Source: RGIG9115 sp045649825
GTDB taxonomy: Bacteria > Bacillota > Clostridia > UBA1381
DNA length: 43,985 nt
NCBI GenBank assembly: GCA_045649825.1
Contig: JAZRQO010000005.1
Span: forward strand, 1 to 43,985
Reading direction: 5' to 3'
Shown here: positions 16,887-25,335 of the stretch, piece after piece
Numbering within the stretch: the stretch's first letter is position 1
How the letters are laid out: every line of letters starts with the position of its first letter
Program-made: the position numbers and the translations under genes
Notes under the pieces: model-generated
Seen by the model: only the letters and a program-made list of their open reading frames with translations
Told to the model about the DNA's origin: nothing
Database searches by the model: none

Positions 16887-17979
16887 CTGTCCCGTCCTCC
16901 ATAGTGTTATTAAAAAGCAATTCATAGCTCATATTTGTTACTAAATATGTAAGCTCCAGCTTGTTAAGCTCGTTTTGGGTGCTGAAATATTCCTGCCTGA
17001 TTTTTCTGTAGTCACCTGCCGAAACAAGTCCCATTTCGTATCTTATATACGCCGCGTCGGCAGTGCTCTTTAAATACTCCGTCTGCTCGGTCAGATACTC
17101 CGCCTGCTCTTTAAGGCCCAGAAGCGTATTATACATATTGAGAATATTAAGGTCAAGATTTTTAATATTCATTTCATACTCGGCTTTCGCCTTGTCGAAA
17201 TTCGCTTTTTCCACCTTATATGCGTTGGTGTTTGCATTATAGTGGCGGTATGCCCAGTACCATCTTTTTTCTGAAAGCGCCATACTGTCGGCAAGGTTAA
17301 GATATGTGTTGGATTTTTTTAAAAGCTCCAACGCCTTTTCATATGCCACAGGCTCTGTTGGCTTATACACGAACTCTCCCACGGGAACAAGCTCAGTTTC
17401 ACCCTTATAGTTAATGGTGGTTTTCAGTTTTTCAAGATTATATTTTCGTGTTCTCTCCGCGTCTCCCAATGCTGCACGGGCAGCGGAAAGACCAAGCTCA
17501 AAGCTTTTGAAATCAAGATCGCTTAAGGTTCCGCTTTTTTGCCTTACCTTTGCCGCCTCAAGGTTTTCCTCTGCAATACTCAGATTTTCCTTTGCAAGCT
17601 CCTCGCTTCGCAGGGAGTTAAGGTATGTATAAAAATCATTTTTAACACTGTTTGCAACGGTTAATGCCAAATCCTCTTCCCCACGTTCCGCCACGGTTAC
17701 CGCGAGCTTTGCACTGTCGGAATAATATCCCTGAAGCACTAAATATGTATCAAAGCTGTTAACCTCAAGGAATGGATTTTTTTTAAGGCTCTTTGCAGCC
17801 GAGCTTGCGTCATAGGCCGTGTATCTGCTTGCCCTTATTTCCGCATCCTTTTTTGCAAACTCGTAAGAATTTTCAAGAGCATATTCCACTGCCTGCTCTA
17901 CTGTCATATTCTCCGCAAACGCCGACGCAGCGGAGAAAATCATACCCGCGGCAAGTACGCCGCATATAATTTTTTTCAT
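16879..17979 (-). CDS. TolC-family protein, short
   Basis: A 366-residue protein with a clear signal peptide (MKKIICGVLAAGMIFSAASAFA). The remainder is TolC-type helical repeats: MTVEQAVEYALENSYEF at the N-terminus, two long helical hairpins (about 100-180 and 225-340) and LRSEELAKENLSIAEENLEAAKVRQKSGTLSDLDF, the classic outer-membrane-efflux-protein motif. TolC proper is about 470 residues, with beta strands for an outer-membrane barrel. Here the two segments where those strands belong (about 60-90 and 230-260) are short, so a full barrel looks doubtful. It leads the adaptor-pump operon. In a monoderm it might form a periplasm-like or wall-spanning extension instead of an outer-membrane pore. 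Confidence 0.85.
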   Translation of the reverse strand: MKKIICGVLAAGMIFSAASAFAENMTVEQAVEYALENSYEFAKKDAEIRASRYTAYDASSAAKSLKKNPFLEVNSFDTYLVLQGYYSDSAKLAVTVAERGEEDLALTVANSVKNDFYTYLNSLRSEELAKENLSIAEENLEAAKVRQKSGTLSDLDFKSFELGLSAARAALGDAERTRKYNLEKLKTTINYKGETELVPVGEFVYKPTEPVAYEKALELLKKSNTYLNLADSMALSEKRWYWAYRHYNANTNAYKVEKANFDKAKAEYEMNIKNLDLNILNMYNTLLGLKEQAEYLTEQTEYLKSTADAAYIRYEMGLVSAGDYRKIRQEYFSTQNELNKLELTYLVTNMSYELLFNNTMEDGTDE

Positions 17980-18026
17980 ATCTTTTCCTGCCTTTTTGAA
18001 GGTAATGTTACTTATCTATTATACTT

Positions 18027-18055
18027 ATTTTAAGCACAAATAGAATTAAAGTCAA
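18027..18055 (-). promoter_or_regulatory. Sigma-A-type promoter of the TolC-like/adaptor/RND operon
   Basis: On the minus strand TTGACT (18050-18055) and TAAAAT (18027-18032) are separated by 17 bases, about 50 bases upstream of the TolC-like start. A second -10-like TATAAT lies closer to the gene but has no matching -35. Confidence 0.7.
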
Positions 18056-18139
18056 TCATCTGAACAAAAAGTTCACACTTTTTTCGTTTTTTTCATTATT
18101 TTTAACGCTATTATATGCTATTTGTACACTTTTAAAGCA

Positions 18140-18168
18140 TTGACATGAAGCCCCAACTGTGATAGAAT
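18140..18168 (+). promoter_or_regulatory. Sigma-A-type promoter of dapB
   Basis: A perfect TTGACA (18140-18145), a 17-base spacer and TAGAAT (18163-18168) stand 27 bases before the dapB ATG. GGAGG follows at the right distance for translation. Confidence 0.85.
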
Positions 18169-18194
18169 AAGAAAAAAGCTTACGGAGGCATATT

Positions 18195-18953
18195 ATGACA
18201 AAAATTATAATGAACGGCTGTAACGGTAAGATGGGGCAGGTTATCTCCCGCATTGTTGCAGAAGATGAAACTTGCGAAATCGTTGCAGGCTTTGACATTT
18301 CAGATAAAGGAACAAACACCTATCCCGTATACACAAACCCTGCCGACTTTCACGGCGAGGCAGATGTGGTAATCGACTTTTCACATCCCGACTGCCTTGA
18401 GGGGCTTCTCGGCTACTGCAAGAGCCGCAAGTTTCCCGTTATCGTTGCAACAACGGGGCTTTCAAATCAGCAAAAGAATATTATGGAGGCGGCATCAAGA
18501 GATATTCCCGTATTCTTCTCTGCAAATATGAGCCTTGGTATTAACCTGCTCATAGACCTTGCAAAAAAAGCCACAAAGCTACTTGGCGAGAGCTTCGATA
18601 TAGAAATAATCGAAAAGCACCATAATCAGAAAATAGATGCACCGTCAGGAACAGCTCTTGCAATAGCTGATGCTATAGCAGAGGATATGGAAGCGGAGTA
18701 CGTTTATGACAGGCACACATCACGTAAAAAGAGAAAGAAATCCGAAATCGGAATTCATGCAGTACGAGGCGGAACAATCGTTGGAGAGCATACAGTTATT
18801 TTCGCAGGGAACGACGAAATTATAGAGCTTAAGCATCAGGCTGCAAGTAAGGAGATATTTGCAGTGGGTGCGGTAAAGGCGGCTAAGTTCCTTGCAGGCA
18901 AAGCCCCCGGTATGTACTGTATGAACGACCTTATTGGAAGCCTTGATATGTAA
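18195..18953 (+). CDS. dapB: 4-hydroxy-tetrahydrodipicolinate reductase
   Basis: DapB reduces the dihydrodipicolinate precursor with NAD(P)H in the lysine/diaminopimelate pathway. It feeds cell-wall synthesis and, in spore formers, dipicolinate. The 252-residue protein has the nucleotide-binding NGCNGKMGQ loop (7-15), the HHNQKIDAPSGTA active-site block with the catalytic His and Lys, and the C-terminal GEHTVIFAGNDEIIELKHQA segment. Size is normal. It is alone on the plus strand, with its own consensus promoter and terminator. No dapA is adjacent. Confidence 0.97.
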   Translation: MTKIIMNGCNGKMGQVISRIVAEDETCEIVAGFDISDKGTNTYPVYTNPADFHGEADVVIDFSHPDCLEGLLGYCKSRKFPVIVATTGLSNQQKNIMEAASRDIPVFFSANMSLGINLLIDLAKKATKLLGESFDIEIIEKHHNQKIDAPSGTALAIADAIAEDMEAEYVYDRHTSRKKRKKSEIGIHAVRGGTIVGEHTVIFAGNDEIIELKHQAASKEIFAVGAVKAAKFLAGKAPGMYCMNDLIGSLDM

Positions 18954-19005
18954 GTTTTGCACAGTAATTTCACATTCTTTTTGTAACCTATATAAAATAT
19001 GCACA

Positions 19006-19048
19006 AAAAACGCTTGTTAATTTCTATTAAAATGACGAGTGTTTTTTT
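19006..19048 (+). terminator. Terminator of dapB
   Basis: A 14-base stem (19006-19019 with 19033-19046), complete when G-U pairs are counted, encloses a 13-base AT loop. It begins with five A and ends in a seven-T run. It precedes the next promoter directly. Confidence 0.75.
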
Positions 19049-19049
19049 G

Positions 19050-19078
19050 TTTACTGTTTTGCGTTTTGGGTATATAAT
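19050..19078 (+). promoter_or_regulatory. Promoter of the EF-G-like gene
   Basis: TTTACT (19050-19055), a 17-base spacer and a perfect TATAAT (19073-19078). A leader of about 60 bases and AGGAGGT follow before the ATG at 19148. Confidence 0.65.
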
Positions 19079-19147
19079 GATTATAGCGATTGTTAAAAGT
19101 GAAGTTCACTTTTTTCGCATACATAATATAAACAGGAGGTAAGGTAT

Positions 19148-21217
19148 ATGAAGGAATATGCAATGGACGAAATCCGCAATGTGGCGATTATGGGGCATGG
19201 TAAGTGTGGAAAAACCACAATGACAGAAGCAATGCTCTTTAACGCAGGTATGACTGACAGAATGGGCAAGGTTGCGGACGGAAACACAACAAGCGATTTT
19301 GACCCTGAGGAGATTAAGCGCGGATTTTCAATTTCAACCGCACTGGCTCCCATTGAATGGAAGGGTATGAAATATAACATTCTTGACACACCCGGATTTT
19401 TCGATTTCGTGGGCGATGTTAAAGAAGCGGTACGTGCTGCAGACTCAGCACTTGTTGTACTAAGCGGCAGAAGCGGTGTTTCAGTTGGAACAGAGCAGGT
19501 TTTCTCTTACGCTAAGTCAAGAGGAATACCCACAATGTTCTTTGTAAATAAGATTGATGACGACCGTGCAAGCTACGAAAAAACTCTGGAACAGATGAAA
19601 GAGGTTTTCGGCAAGGGTATTACACCTTTCGTATACCCCATCCGTGAAAATGATGAGTTTAAGGGCTTCGTTGATATAGTTGATATGACGGCACGCCGCT
19701 ATGAGGGTAAAGACAGAGTTGATATTCCCGTTCCCGACGGTATGGCGGAAACCGTTGCCCCCCTTCGTGAAATGATTATGGAGGCTATTGCGGAAACTGA
19801 CGAAGAGCTTATGGTTAAATACTTCAACGGCGAAGAATTTACCTTTGATGAAATCAAAAAAGCTATCAGAAAGGGTGTTAAGGACGGAAGCATTTACCCC
19901 GTATACTGCGGCTCAGGTCAGGACAATATAGGTGTCCGAAGCCTTATGGACGGTATAGGCAAGTATCTCCCCGCACCTTCCGAAATTGAACAGATGGCAT
20001 ACACCGCGTCAAACGGTGAGCCTGTTGAGGTTGTTCAAAGCGAAGAAGAGTCAACAGCAGCACTTGTGTTTAAAACAGTGGTTGATCCTTACGTTGGTAA
20101 GATGTCTATGTTCCGTGTTTACTCAGGTGATGTAAATGCAGACTCTACTCTTTATAACCCCAATAAAAGCTCACAGGAAAAAATCGGCAAGGTATTCCTC
20201 CTTGCAGGTAAGAAGCAGATTGAAGCTAAGCGCATAAAAGCCGGTGACATCGGCGTTGTTGCAAAGCTTGATAAAACTAAAACAGGTGATACCCTCTGTG
20301 ATATAGGCAAGGATATTATCTTAACCGGTATCGACTTCCCCGCACCCGTTCTTTCAATGGCAGTTAAGCCGAAGGAAAAGGGTGACGAAGAAAAGATTAT
20401 AAGCGGTCTTACAAAGCTTATGGACGAGGACCCCACATTCACAGTAGGTAACAACACCGAAACTAAGCAAACGATTATCAGCGGTCTTGGTGAACAACAC
20501 ATCGACGTGCTTATAAGCAAGCTTGCCGCTAAATACGGCGTAAACGTAAACCTTGAAGAGCCTATCGTTCCTTACAGAGAAACAATCCGAGGCAAGGCAA
20601 AGGTTGAAGGTAAGCACAAGAAGCAGTCAGGCGGTCACGGACAGTACGGCCACGTATGGATTGAGTTCGAGCCGGGCATTACCGAAGAGCTTATATTTGA
20701 AGAAAACGTATTCGGCGGAAGCGTTCCCAAAAACTACTTCCCCGCAGTTGAAAAAGGACTTCGTGATTCCTGCCTCCACGGTGTTATTGCAGGCTATCCC
20801 GTTGTTAATATGAAGGCCACTCTTGTTGACGGCTCATACCACCCCGTTGACTCATCAGAAATGGCATTTAAAACAGCCGCAGGCATAGCATTCAAGGAAG
20901 GTATGAAAGCTGCTAACCCCATACTTCTTGAGCCTATCGGTTATTTAAAGGTTTATATCCCCGAAAGCATAATGGGTGATATTATCGGCGACATCAACAA
21001 ACGTCGAGGTCAGATTATGGGAATGGGCGAAAGCGACAAGCCCGGTCTTAACATGGTTGAAGCGGAAGTTCCCCTTTCCGAAATGCACAAGTATGCAACA
21101 GACCTTCGCTCAATGAGCCAGGGCAGAGGCGAATTCTCCTTCGAGTTCACAAGATACGAAGCCGCACCTGCGCAGATAACAGAAAAGGTAATTGCAAACG
21201 CAAAGAAAGAAGATTAA
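19148..21217 (+). CDS. Elongation factor G-like translational GTPase (EF-G2 type)
   Basis: A 689-residue protein with all five EF-G domains, but of the divergent paralogue type. The P-loop reads GHGKCGKT (16-23) where canonical EF-G has GHxDAGKT. Switch I carries RGFSI, not RGITI. The G3 motif is DTPGFFDF (80-87), so Phe84 replaces the catalytic His. NKID (134-137) is intact, and the domain IV segment GGHGQYGHVWIEF is conserved. Canonical fusA usually sits in the str operon, which is absent here. The role of this paralogue family is not settled; a ribosome-associated but weakly hydrolysing GTPase is plausible. Single-gene transcript with its own promoter and terminator. Confidence 0.92.
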   Translation: MKEYAMDEIRNVAIMGHGKCGKTTMTEAMLFNAGMTDRMGKVADGNTTSDFDPEEIKRGFSISTALAPIEWKGMKYNILDTPGFFDFVGDVKEAVRAADSALVVLSGRSGVSVGTEQVFSYAKSRGIPTMFFVNKIDDDRASYEKTLEQMKEVFGKGITPFVYPIRENDEFKGFVDIVDMTARRYEGKDRVDIPVPDGMAETVAPLREMIMEAIAETDEELMVKYFNGEEFTFDEIKKAIRKGVKDGSIYPVYCGSGQDNIGVRSLMDGIGKYLPAPSEIEQMAYTASNGEPVEVVQSEEESTAALVFKTVVDPYVGKMSMFRVYSGDVNADSTLYNPNKSSQEKIGKVFLLAGKKQIEAKRIKAGDIGVVAKLDKTKTGDTLCDIGKDIILTGIDFPAPVLSMAVKPKEKGDEEKIISGLTKLMDEDPTFTVGNNTETKQTIISGLGEQHIDVLISKLAAKYGVNVNLEEPIVPYRETIRGKAKVEGKHKKQSGGHGQYGHVWIEFEPGITEELIFEENVFGGSVPKNYFPAVEKGLRDSCLHGVIAGYPVVNMKATLVDGSYHPVDSSEMAFKTAAGIAFKEGMKAANPILLEPIGYLKVYIPESIMGDIIGDINKRRGQIMGMGESDKPGLNMVEAEVPLSEMHKYATDLRSMSQGRGEFSFEFTRYEAAPAQITEKVIANAKKED

Positions 21218-21233
21218 GCTACATAAATTAAAC

Positions 21234-21268
21234 AGGAGTGTTGCATCATTGTGCAGCACTCCTATTTT
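21234..21268 (+). terminator. Terminator of the EF-G-like gene
   Basis: AGGAGTGTTGCA (21234-21245) pairs with TGCAGCACTCCT (21252-21263), with one G-U pair and a six-base loop, followed by ATTTTGTTTT. Confidence 0.85.
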
Positions 21269-21278
21269 GTTTTGCGAC

Positions 21279-21309
21279 AAAAACCGGAGTGTGTTTTAAT
21301 CACACTCCG
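21279..21309 (-). terminator. Terminator of the SLH gene
   Basis: CGGAGTGTG (21285-21293) pairs with CACACTCCG (21301-21309). On the minus strand it is followed by GTTTTTGT. It stands back to back with the EF-G-like terminator. Confidence 0.8.
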
Positions 21310-21328
21310 CCTTATCTCTTAGTAATTT

Positions 21329-22564
21329 TTAATTTTTTTTATCAACAAATCTCATGCCGATTTCTACAAAACCTATTTTACTCTCAGAAGGCTCAACACC
21401 CTCAAGACCGTAAGCGGTATCAACCTCAGAATTATTTAGAGCTACAACAAATTGTATATTTTTATCCATTTCTGCAGCACTTTTAGTCCAGGCTATATCT
21501 GTGAACCACGGCTCATTAATTTCTGCCCATACCGCCTCACTGCTTATGTTCTTTTTTGAATTATTGTCGCACCATGTGTCATTTAATTTCACTTCTGACG
21601 GAGCTTTATATATGTTTTTCAGAATTCTCAAAGCTTCTTCCGAAAATCTGTAAGCTTCCTGTGTATATGTATCGAATTGATACAGCACCGAAAAAAGCTT
21701 ATTGTTCCAGAAAACAAATTCCACGTTAACAGGAATGCCCCAATAGGTGCAAGGATTTGCTGTATGAAATCTTGATTCAAAGTTGCTCCCGTTTCCTCTG
21801 ATCAAATCCTCTTCTTTCCAATTCAGTTCTTCCAAAACCTCTTTCTTTGTTTTACCTAAAATTTTAACAACATCACCTGCTGATATGTCCTCATTATATG
21901 AAAGCAAAGTTCTATATTCTGTTCCGTGTTCCCCATCTGCTATTGCCGTCTGTACAATAGGCGTTCCATCTTCACCCATAATAAATCCCGTTGTTAAAAC
22001 AAGAGGGATATTCACTGTGTTATGGAGAAGCTTTGCCATTTGTTCTCTTGTTACGGGCTTTTCCGCATCGAGAGTTATCCCGTCTGTAAAACCGTATTTT
22101 AATGCGGTTTTTATTACTCCCTCATACCATTTTCCCTCAGTTTGTTCAACAAACTGAGAATACCCGGTCATTTTAACGCAAATATTGATAAGCTGTGCTG
22201 CAGTAATTTCATCATAAGGTCTGAAGGTTACATCCTCAAAACCCGTTATGATATTGTTAGCATGCAAAATAGTTATTATTTTCCCCGAAGGGTGGTTTCC
22301 GTCAATATCCGTAAAAATCGGATTTGCGGTAATACCCGAAAAATCCTCAAAAGGATAGAGAACCTTCGTGAGAATAACTGCCGCATCTCCACGGCTTACA
22401 GTTATTTCCGGGCGAAATTTTACTTCTCCCCAATCCTTTAAATAATTCCACTCTTTAAGCTCTATAATTTCCTTTTCATATACACTGCCGCCAATATCCT
22501 CAAAAGCATAACCCGTGGATGTAAGCATTGCAATTGCCAGAACTGTTGATAAGATTTTTTTCAT
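21329..22564 (-). CDS. Secreted S-layer-homology (SLH) domain protein
   Basis: A 411-residue secreted protein. A signal peptide (MKKILSTVLAIAMLTSTGYA) is followed by about three SLH repeats (roughly 25-190: VYEKEIIELKEWNYLKDW...RPEITVSRGDAAVILTKVL; ITAAQLINICVKMTGY; VTREQMAKLLHNTV) that bind pyruvylated wall polymers. The C-terminal 200 residues are unlike any family I recognise. I start at the second ATG (22564), since AGGAGG is 8 bases from it and only 2 bases from the ATG at 22570. It is divergent from a tiny XRE gene with overlapping promoters, which suggests regulation by that protein. Confidence 0.85.
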   Translation of the reverse strand: MKKILSTVLAIAMLTSTGYAFEDIGGSVYEKEIIELKEWNYLKDWGEVKFRPEITVSRGDAAVILTKVLYPFEDFSGITANPIFTDIDGNHPSGKIITILHANNIITGFEDVTFRPYDEITAAQLINICVKMTGYSQFVEQTEGKWYEGVIKTALKYGFTDGITLDAEKPVTREQMAKLLHNTVNIPLVLTTGFIMGEDGTPIVQTAIADGEHGTEYRTLLSYNEDISAGDVVKILGKTKKEVLEELNWKEEDLIRGNGSNFESRFHTANPCTYWGIPVNVEFVFWNNKLFSVLYQFDTYTQEAYRFSEEALRILKNIYKAPSEVKLNDTWCDNNSKKNISSEAVWAEINEPWFTDIAWTKSAAEMDKNIQFVVALNNSEVDTAYGLEGVEPSESKIGFVEIGMRFVDKKN

Positions 22565-22619
22565 TGTCATTTCCTCCTTTTATAAATGGATATTATGCTG
22601 ATTAACTTCCATTATATAT

Positions 22620-22648
22620 ATTATACTCTATTTATCGACAATTGTCAA
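22620..22648 (-). promoter_or_regulatory. Consensus promoter of the SLH gene
   Basis: On the minus strand a perfect TTGACA (22643-22648), a 17-base spacer and a perfect TATAAT (22620-22625). The -35 overlaps the -35 of the divergent promoter within the palindrome GACAATTGTC. Confidence 0.85.
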
Positions 22649-22670
22649 TAGGTTGAGCATATATTATTAT
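22642..22670 (+). promoter_or_regulatory. Divergent promoter of the small XRE gene
   Basis: TTGTCA (22642-22647), a 17-base spacer and TATTAT (22665-22670). It shares -35 bases with the opposing SLH promoter, so the two promoters cannot easily be occupied together. Confidence 0.65.
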
Positions 22671-22690
22671 TTAAATCGGAGGATAAATTT

Positions 22691-22891
22691 ATGATTTCTT
22701 ATGAACCATTTTACAAAACTATTAAAGAGCGTGGCATTTCAACCTATAAGCTCATCAATCAGTTTAATGTGAGCAGAAGCCTTCTTGACAGACTAAAGCA
22801 TAATAAGCCAATCAGCACAGTAACCCTCAACGATTTATGCACCATTCTAAGCTGCAAGGTTGAGGATATTTTAATTTATATACCTGATTAA
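22691..22891 (+). CDS. Small XRE-family HTH regulator
   Basis: A 66-residue Cro/CI-type protein that is almost entirely the DNA-binding domain (FYKTIKERGISTYKLINQFNVSRSLLDRLKHNKPISTVTLNDLCTIL in overview, then CKVEDILIYIP). This is the YozG/HTH_26 style found as single-domain regulators. GGAGG precedes the ATG. It is transcribed away from the SLH gene with interlocking promoters, so autoregulation and control of the SLH gene are the simplest inference. No metabolite domain is present. Confidence 0.85.
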   Translation: MISYEPFYKTIKERGISTYKLINQFNVSRSLLDRLKHNKPISTVTLNDLCTILSCKVEDILIYIPD

Positions 22892-22946
22892 TATGCAATG
22901 GGGACGTTCCACTTTTTGCAGGTTTTACACTTTTAATCCATAAATA

Positions 22947-22980
22947 CAAAAAAGCAGAGTATAAGTAAACCATACTCCGC
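22947..22980 (-). terminator. Terminator of the DHHW gene
   Basis: Bases 22954-22962 pair with 22972-22980 apart from one mismatch. On the minus strand a six-T run follows. It closes the trmK-lysR-DHHW transcript. Confidence 0.75.
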
Positions 22981-23021
22981 TTCACATTATAATTACATAT
23001 TAAATACATAGGCTTTATATA

Positions 23022-24389
23022 TTATGCAAATTTTCTTATGTAATCTCTTAGCACATAATCCCCTATTGTGTTGGGATAGCTCATAATGAGCAGGTCGTTA
23101 AAGCCTGTTACCTGCTGAAATGTTCTCATATCAAATGGCTCATTATGCCCGTTTGCTCCGTTGAAGCAGCGTATGTCTACAAGGTAGACGTATTCATAAT
23201 TGCAAATCGCCCACACTGCAAATGCATTTGCGTAGGAGTCTTTTAAAATACAAAGTGTTGATCCGTCCTTTATCTGCTCATTATGAAGCTTTGCAACAGG
23301 TACATCTCCGCCGATAAATGTTCCGTAGGCAAGAATATTTTTATTTATAAGGGGGCCTGACGCAGAATACTTCTGCAGACGGCAGTCATTATAAACATCC
23401 TTTGTTATGTTATAGGGGGGATAAAATCTTTCCAGAAGCTCTGAGTTGCTCCGCACAAGCCTTTCACCCTCTGTTCCCTTCATAAGGTTTGCGAATGACC
23501 CGATAACATTTTGTGAATTTACTCTGCCGAAGGTTTCAAGATAGTTCCTTTCAAGGGGGCTTCCTTTCATCCTCATAAATTCCTCAAAGGCGTAATATGC
23601 ACCTCTTTGTGTCCAGTGATGATCGGAATTAAAGAATATGTAATCATCAGCTTTATTAAAAAGAGCTGTGTAAATATCAACGGGAGTTACCCTTTCAGAC
23701 AGATTTTTATAAATAATATCGTATTTACTTTTAAGGTCGGTGGAATATTCTTTTGGTGCATAGTATTCACTTGAATTCGGGATTGCCATATTGAAAACTC
23801 TCACATTTTCGGGTAGTCCTGCGGCAATTGTATTAACTGCTGCGGCATAGTCAATCGCCATTTCGTCCGTTATTACAACGCTTTCAAATGCGTAGTAGCC
23901 GTTTAAAAGATTTATTCCGTTATATACACTTACATTACCTGCACGCCTGTATTTATCATATTCATTTAAAACCTCGGCTTCTTTGATTTTGTAGGTGAAG
24001 CTGTGACGCGTCAGGTCTGCAAGAGTTTTTTCGGAAATATATGCACATCCGTTTTCTATGACAAACGGCTCGTCGTAGTATATGAAATCAATACCGTCCC
24101 ATATTTTGTTCTGACCGAGGTAAACATACATATTCCCCTGTAAAACGGGATTATATACAATAACCGCACTGTGATACGGCTCCCACCCGAGCTGATAACC
24201 GCTGCCTTTCAAAATATCGTCAATTGAAACATAGGGCTTGCCGCCCACATCAATAATACGGGCGGACACGTTCTGAACAGTTCCGTTTTCAGCCACAATG
24301 TTTTTTATCACGGGAGTGTACTCCGCAAATGCCAATGTTCCCATAACGGTCCAAAGGCATATTGCAAAAACAATCAACTTTCTTTTCAT
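23022..24389 (-). CDS. DHHW-family (AlgX/SGNH-like) secreted protein with copper-amine-oxidase-like N-terminal domain
   Basis: A 455-residue exported protein. Signal peptide 1-22; residues about 30-135 match the copper-amine-oxidase N-terminal-like 'stalk' domain common in Clostridia (ARIIDVGGKPYVSIDDIL ... CAYISEKTLADLT). From about 150 on it is a DHHW-family protein with SDHHWTQRGAY (255-265) and the later LKDSYANAF motif. DHHW proteins resemble AlgX/AlgJ, SGNH-type acyl-transfer enzymes that acetylate exported polysaccharides. A role in modifying a cell-surface glycan is inferred; no MBOAT partner gene is present. Its ATG overlaps the lysR stop (ATGA). Confidence 0.88.
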   Translation of the reverse strand: MKRKLIVFAICLWTVMGTLAFAEYTPVIKNIVAENGTVQNVSARIIDVGGKPYVSIDDILKGSGYQLGWEPYHSAVIVYNPVLQGNMYVYLGQNKIWDGIDFIYYDEPFVIENGCAYISEKTLADLTRHSFTYKIKEAEVLNEYDKYRRAGNVSVYNGINLLNGYYAFESVVITDEMAIDYAAAVNTIAAGLPENVRVFNMAIPNSSEYYAPKEYSTDLKSKYDIIYKNLSERVTPVDIYTALFNKADDYIFFNSDHHWTQRGAYYAFEEFMRMKGSPLERNYLETFGRVNSQNVIGSFANLMKGTEGERLVRSNSELLERFYPPYNITKDVYNDCRLQKYSASGPLINKNILAYGTFIGGDVPVAKLHNEQIKDGSTLCILKDSYANAFAVWAICNYEYVYLVDIRCFNGANGHNEPFDMRTFQQVTGFNDLLIMSYPNTIGDYVLRDYIRKFA

Positions 24390-25330
24390 ATATTAAATGC
24401 ATCCTTACTTTTTATTTGGTTTATCCTTCTTTCAAGCAGCTTTAAAAACCGCTTGTCAAGCTCCGTGAGCTTATAGCCTTCTTTATATATAAGAAGGTCT
24501 TTATATGTGTTTAATGAAATATCACATTTACGATAAACAAGCCCGTAACGCTCCAAAAGCTCTTCGGGAACTTCCGAAACGAGCATATATGAATTGGGGA
24601 CAGCACTTAAAATTTCATACTGACTTGCTCTGTCGTAAACCGCAATTTCTTTTTTACTCTGAGATATTTTCTTAATCTGACGCACCTTTGAAATGGGCAT
24701 TGACGGTATAGACAAATCACCGTGAGTAATTCGTATACAATCAGTAAGCTCATCTATCGGCACTCTGTCCTCTTTAGCAAAGGGATTATTCTTACTCATT
24801 ACTATTCCGTATTCAAATTCCCAGAGTGGTACTGCCTTAATTTCCTGCTCCTCAAGAAGCTGCACGAAATAGCTTTCAAAGGTAGTCTGATAACGTATAA
24901 TTCCAAGGGTGTTTTCTCCTCTTGCCACGTTTTTTATGGCACGGACGGAGTTCGTTTCCCTGTAATCAAACAGCAAGCTGTCGGCAAGGTCTGCTTCGTT
25001 CAGAAACTCTGTATACACCTGTGATATATATGAAGCTCTTGGCACAACTATATCAAAAAGCTGCTTTTTTGCGGTGTTTTTATTAAAAAGAGTTTCCATT
25101 TCCTCCACCTGTGCAAGCACGTCTTTTGCGCAGGCAATAAATTCAAGCCCCTTCTGGGTGGGTATTACTCCCTTTGAGGTTCTTCTGAAAATCGTAATTC
25201 CCACAGATTCCTCAAGCTCACGTATACATTTACTGAGATAGGGCTGATTCATAAACAGGTTTTCTGCCGCTTTGGAAATAGAGCCTTCCTTTTCAACTTC
25301 AACTATATATTTAAGTAGAATGGTATTCAA
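24386..25330 (-). CDS. LysR-family transcriptional regulator
   Basis: A 314-residue LysR-type regulator with the N-terminal winged helix (LLKYIVEVEKEGSISKAAENLF, MNQPYLSKCIRELEESVG, about 3-60) and a periplasmic-binding-protein-like effector domain (about 90-300). It starts with TTG; GGGGAGG, lying within the last codons of trmK, serves as ribosome site. It is co-transcribed with trmK upstream and the DHHW gene downstream, and not divergent from its target as LysR genes usually are. The ligand and targets are unknown; control of the DHHW gene is possible. Confidence 0.93.
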   Translation of the reverse strand: MNTILLKYIVEVEKEGSISKAAENLFMNQPYLSKCIRELEESVGITIFRRTSKGVIPTQKGLEFIACAKDVLAQVEEMETLFNKNTAKKQLFDIVVPRASYISQVYTEFLNEADLADSLLFDYRETNSVRAIKNVARGENTLGIIRYQTTFESYFVQLLEEQEIKAVPLWEFEYGIVMSKNNPFAKEDRVPIDELTDCIRITHGDLSIPSMPISKVRQIKKISQSKKEIAVYDRASQYEILSAVPNSYMLVSEVPEELLERYGLVYRKCDISLNTYKDLLIYKEGYKLTELDKRFLKLLERRINQIKSKDAFNI

Positions 25331-25335
25331 CTATA

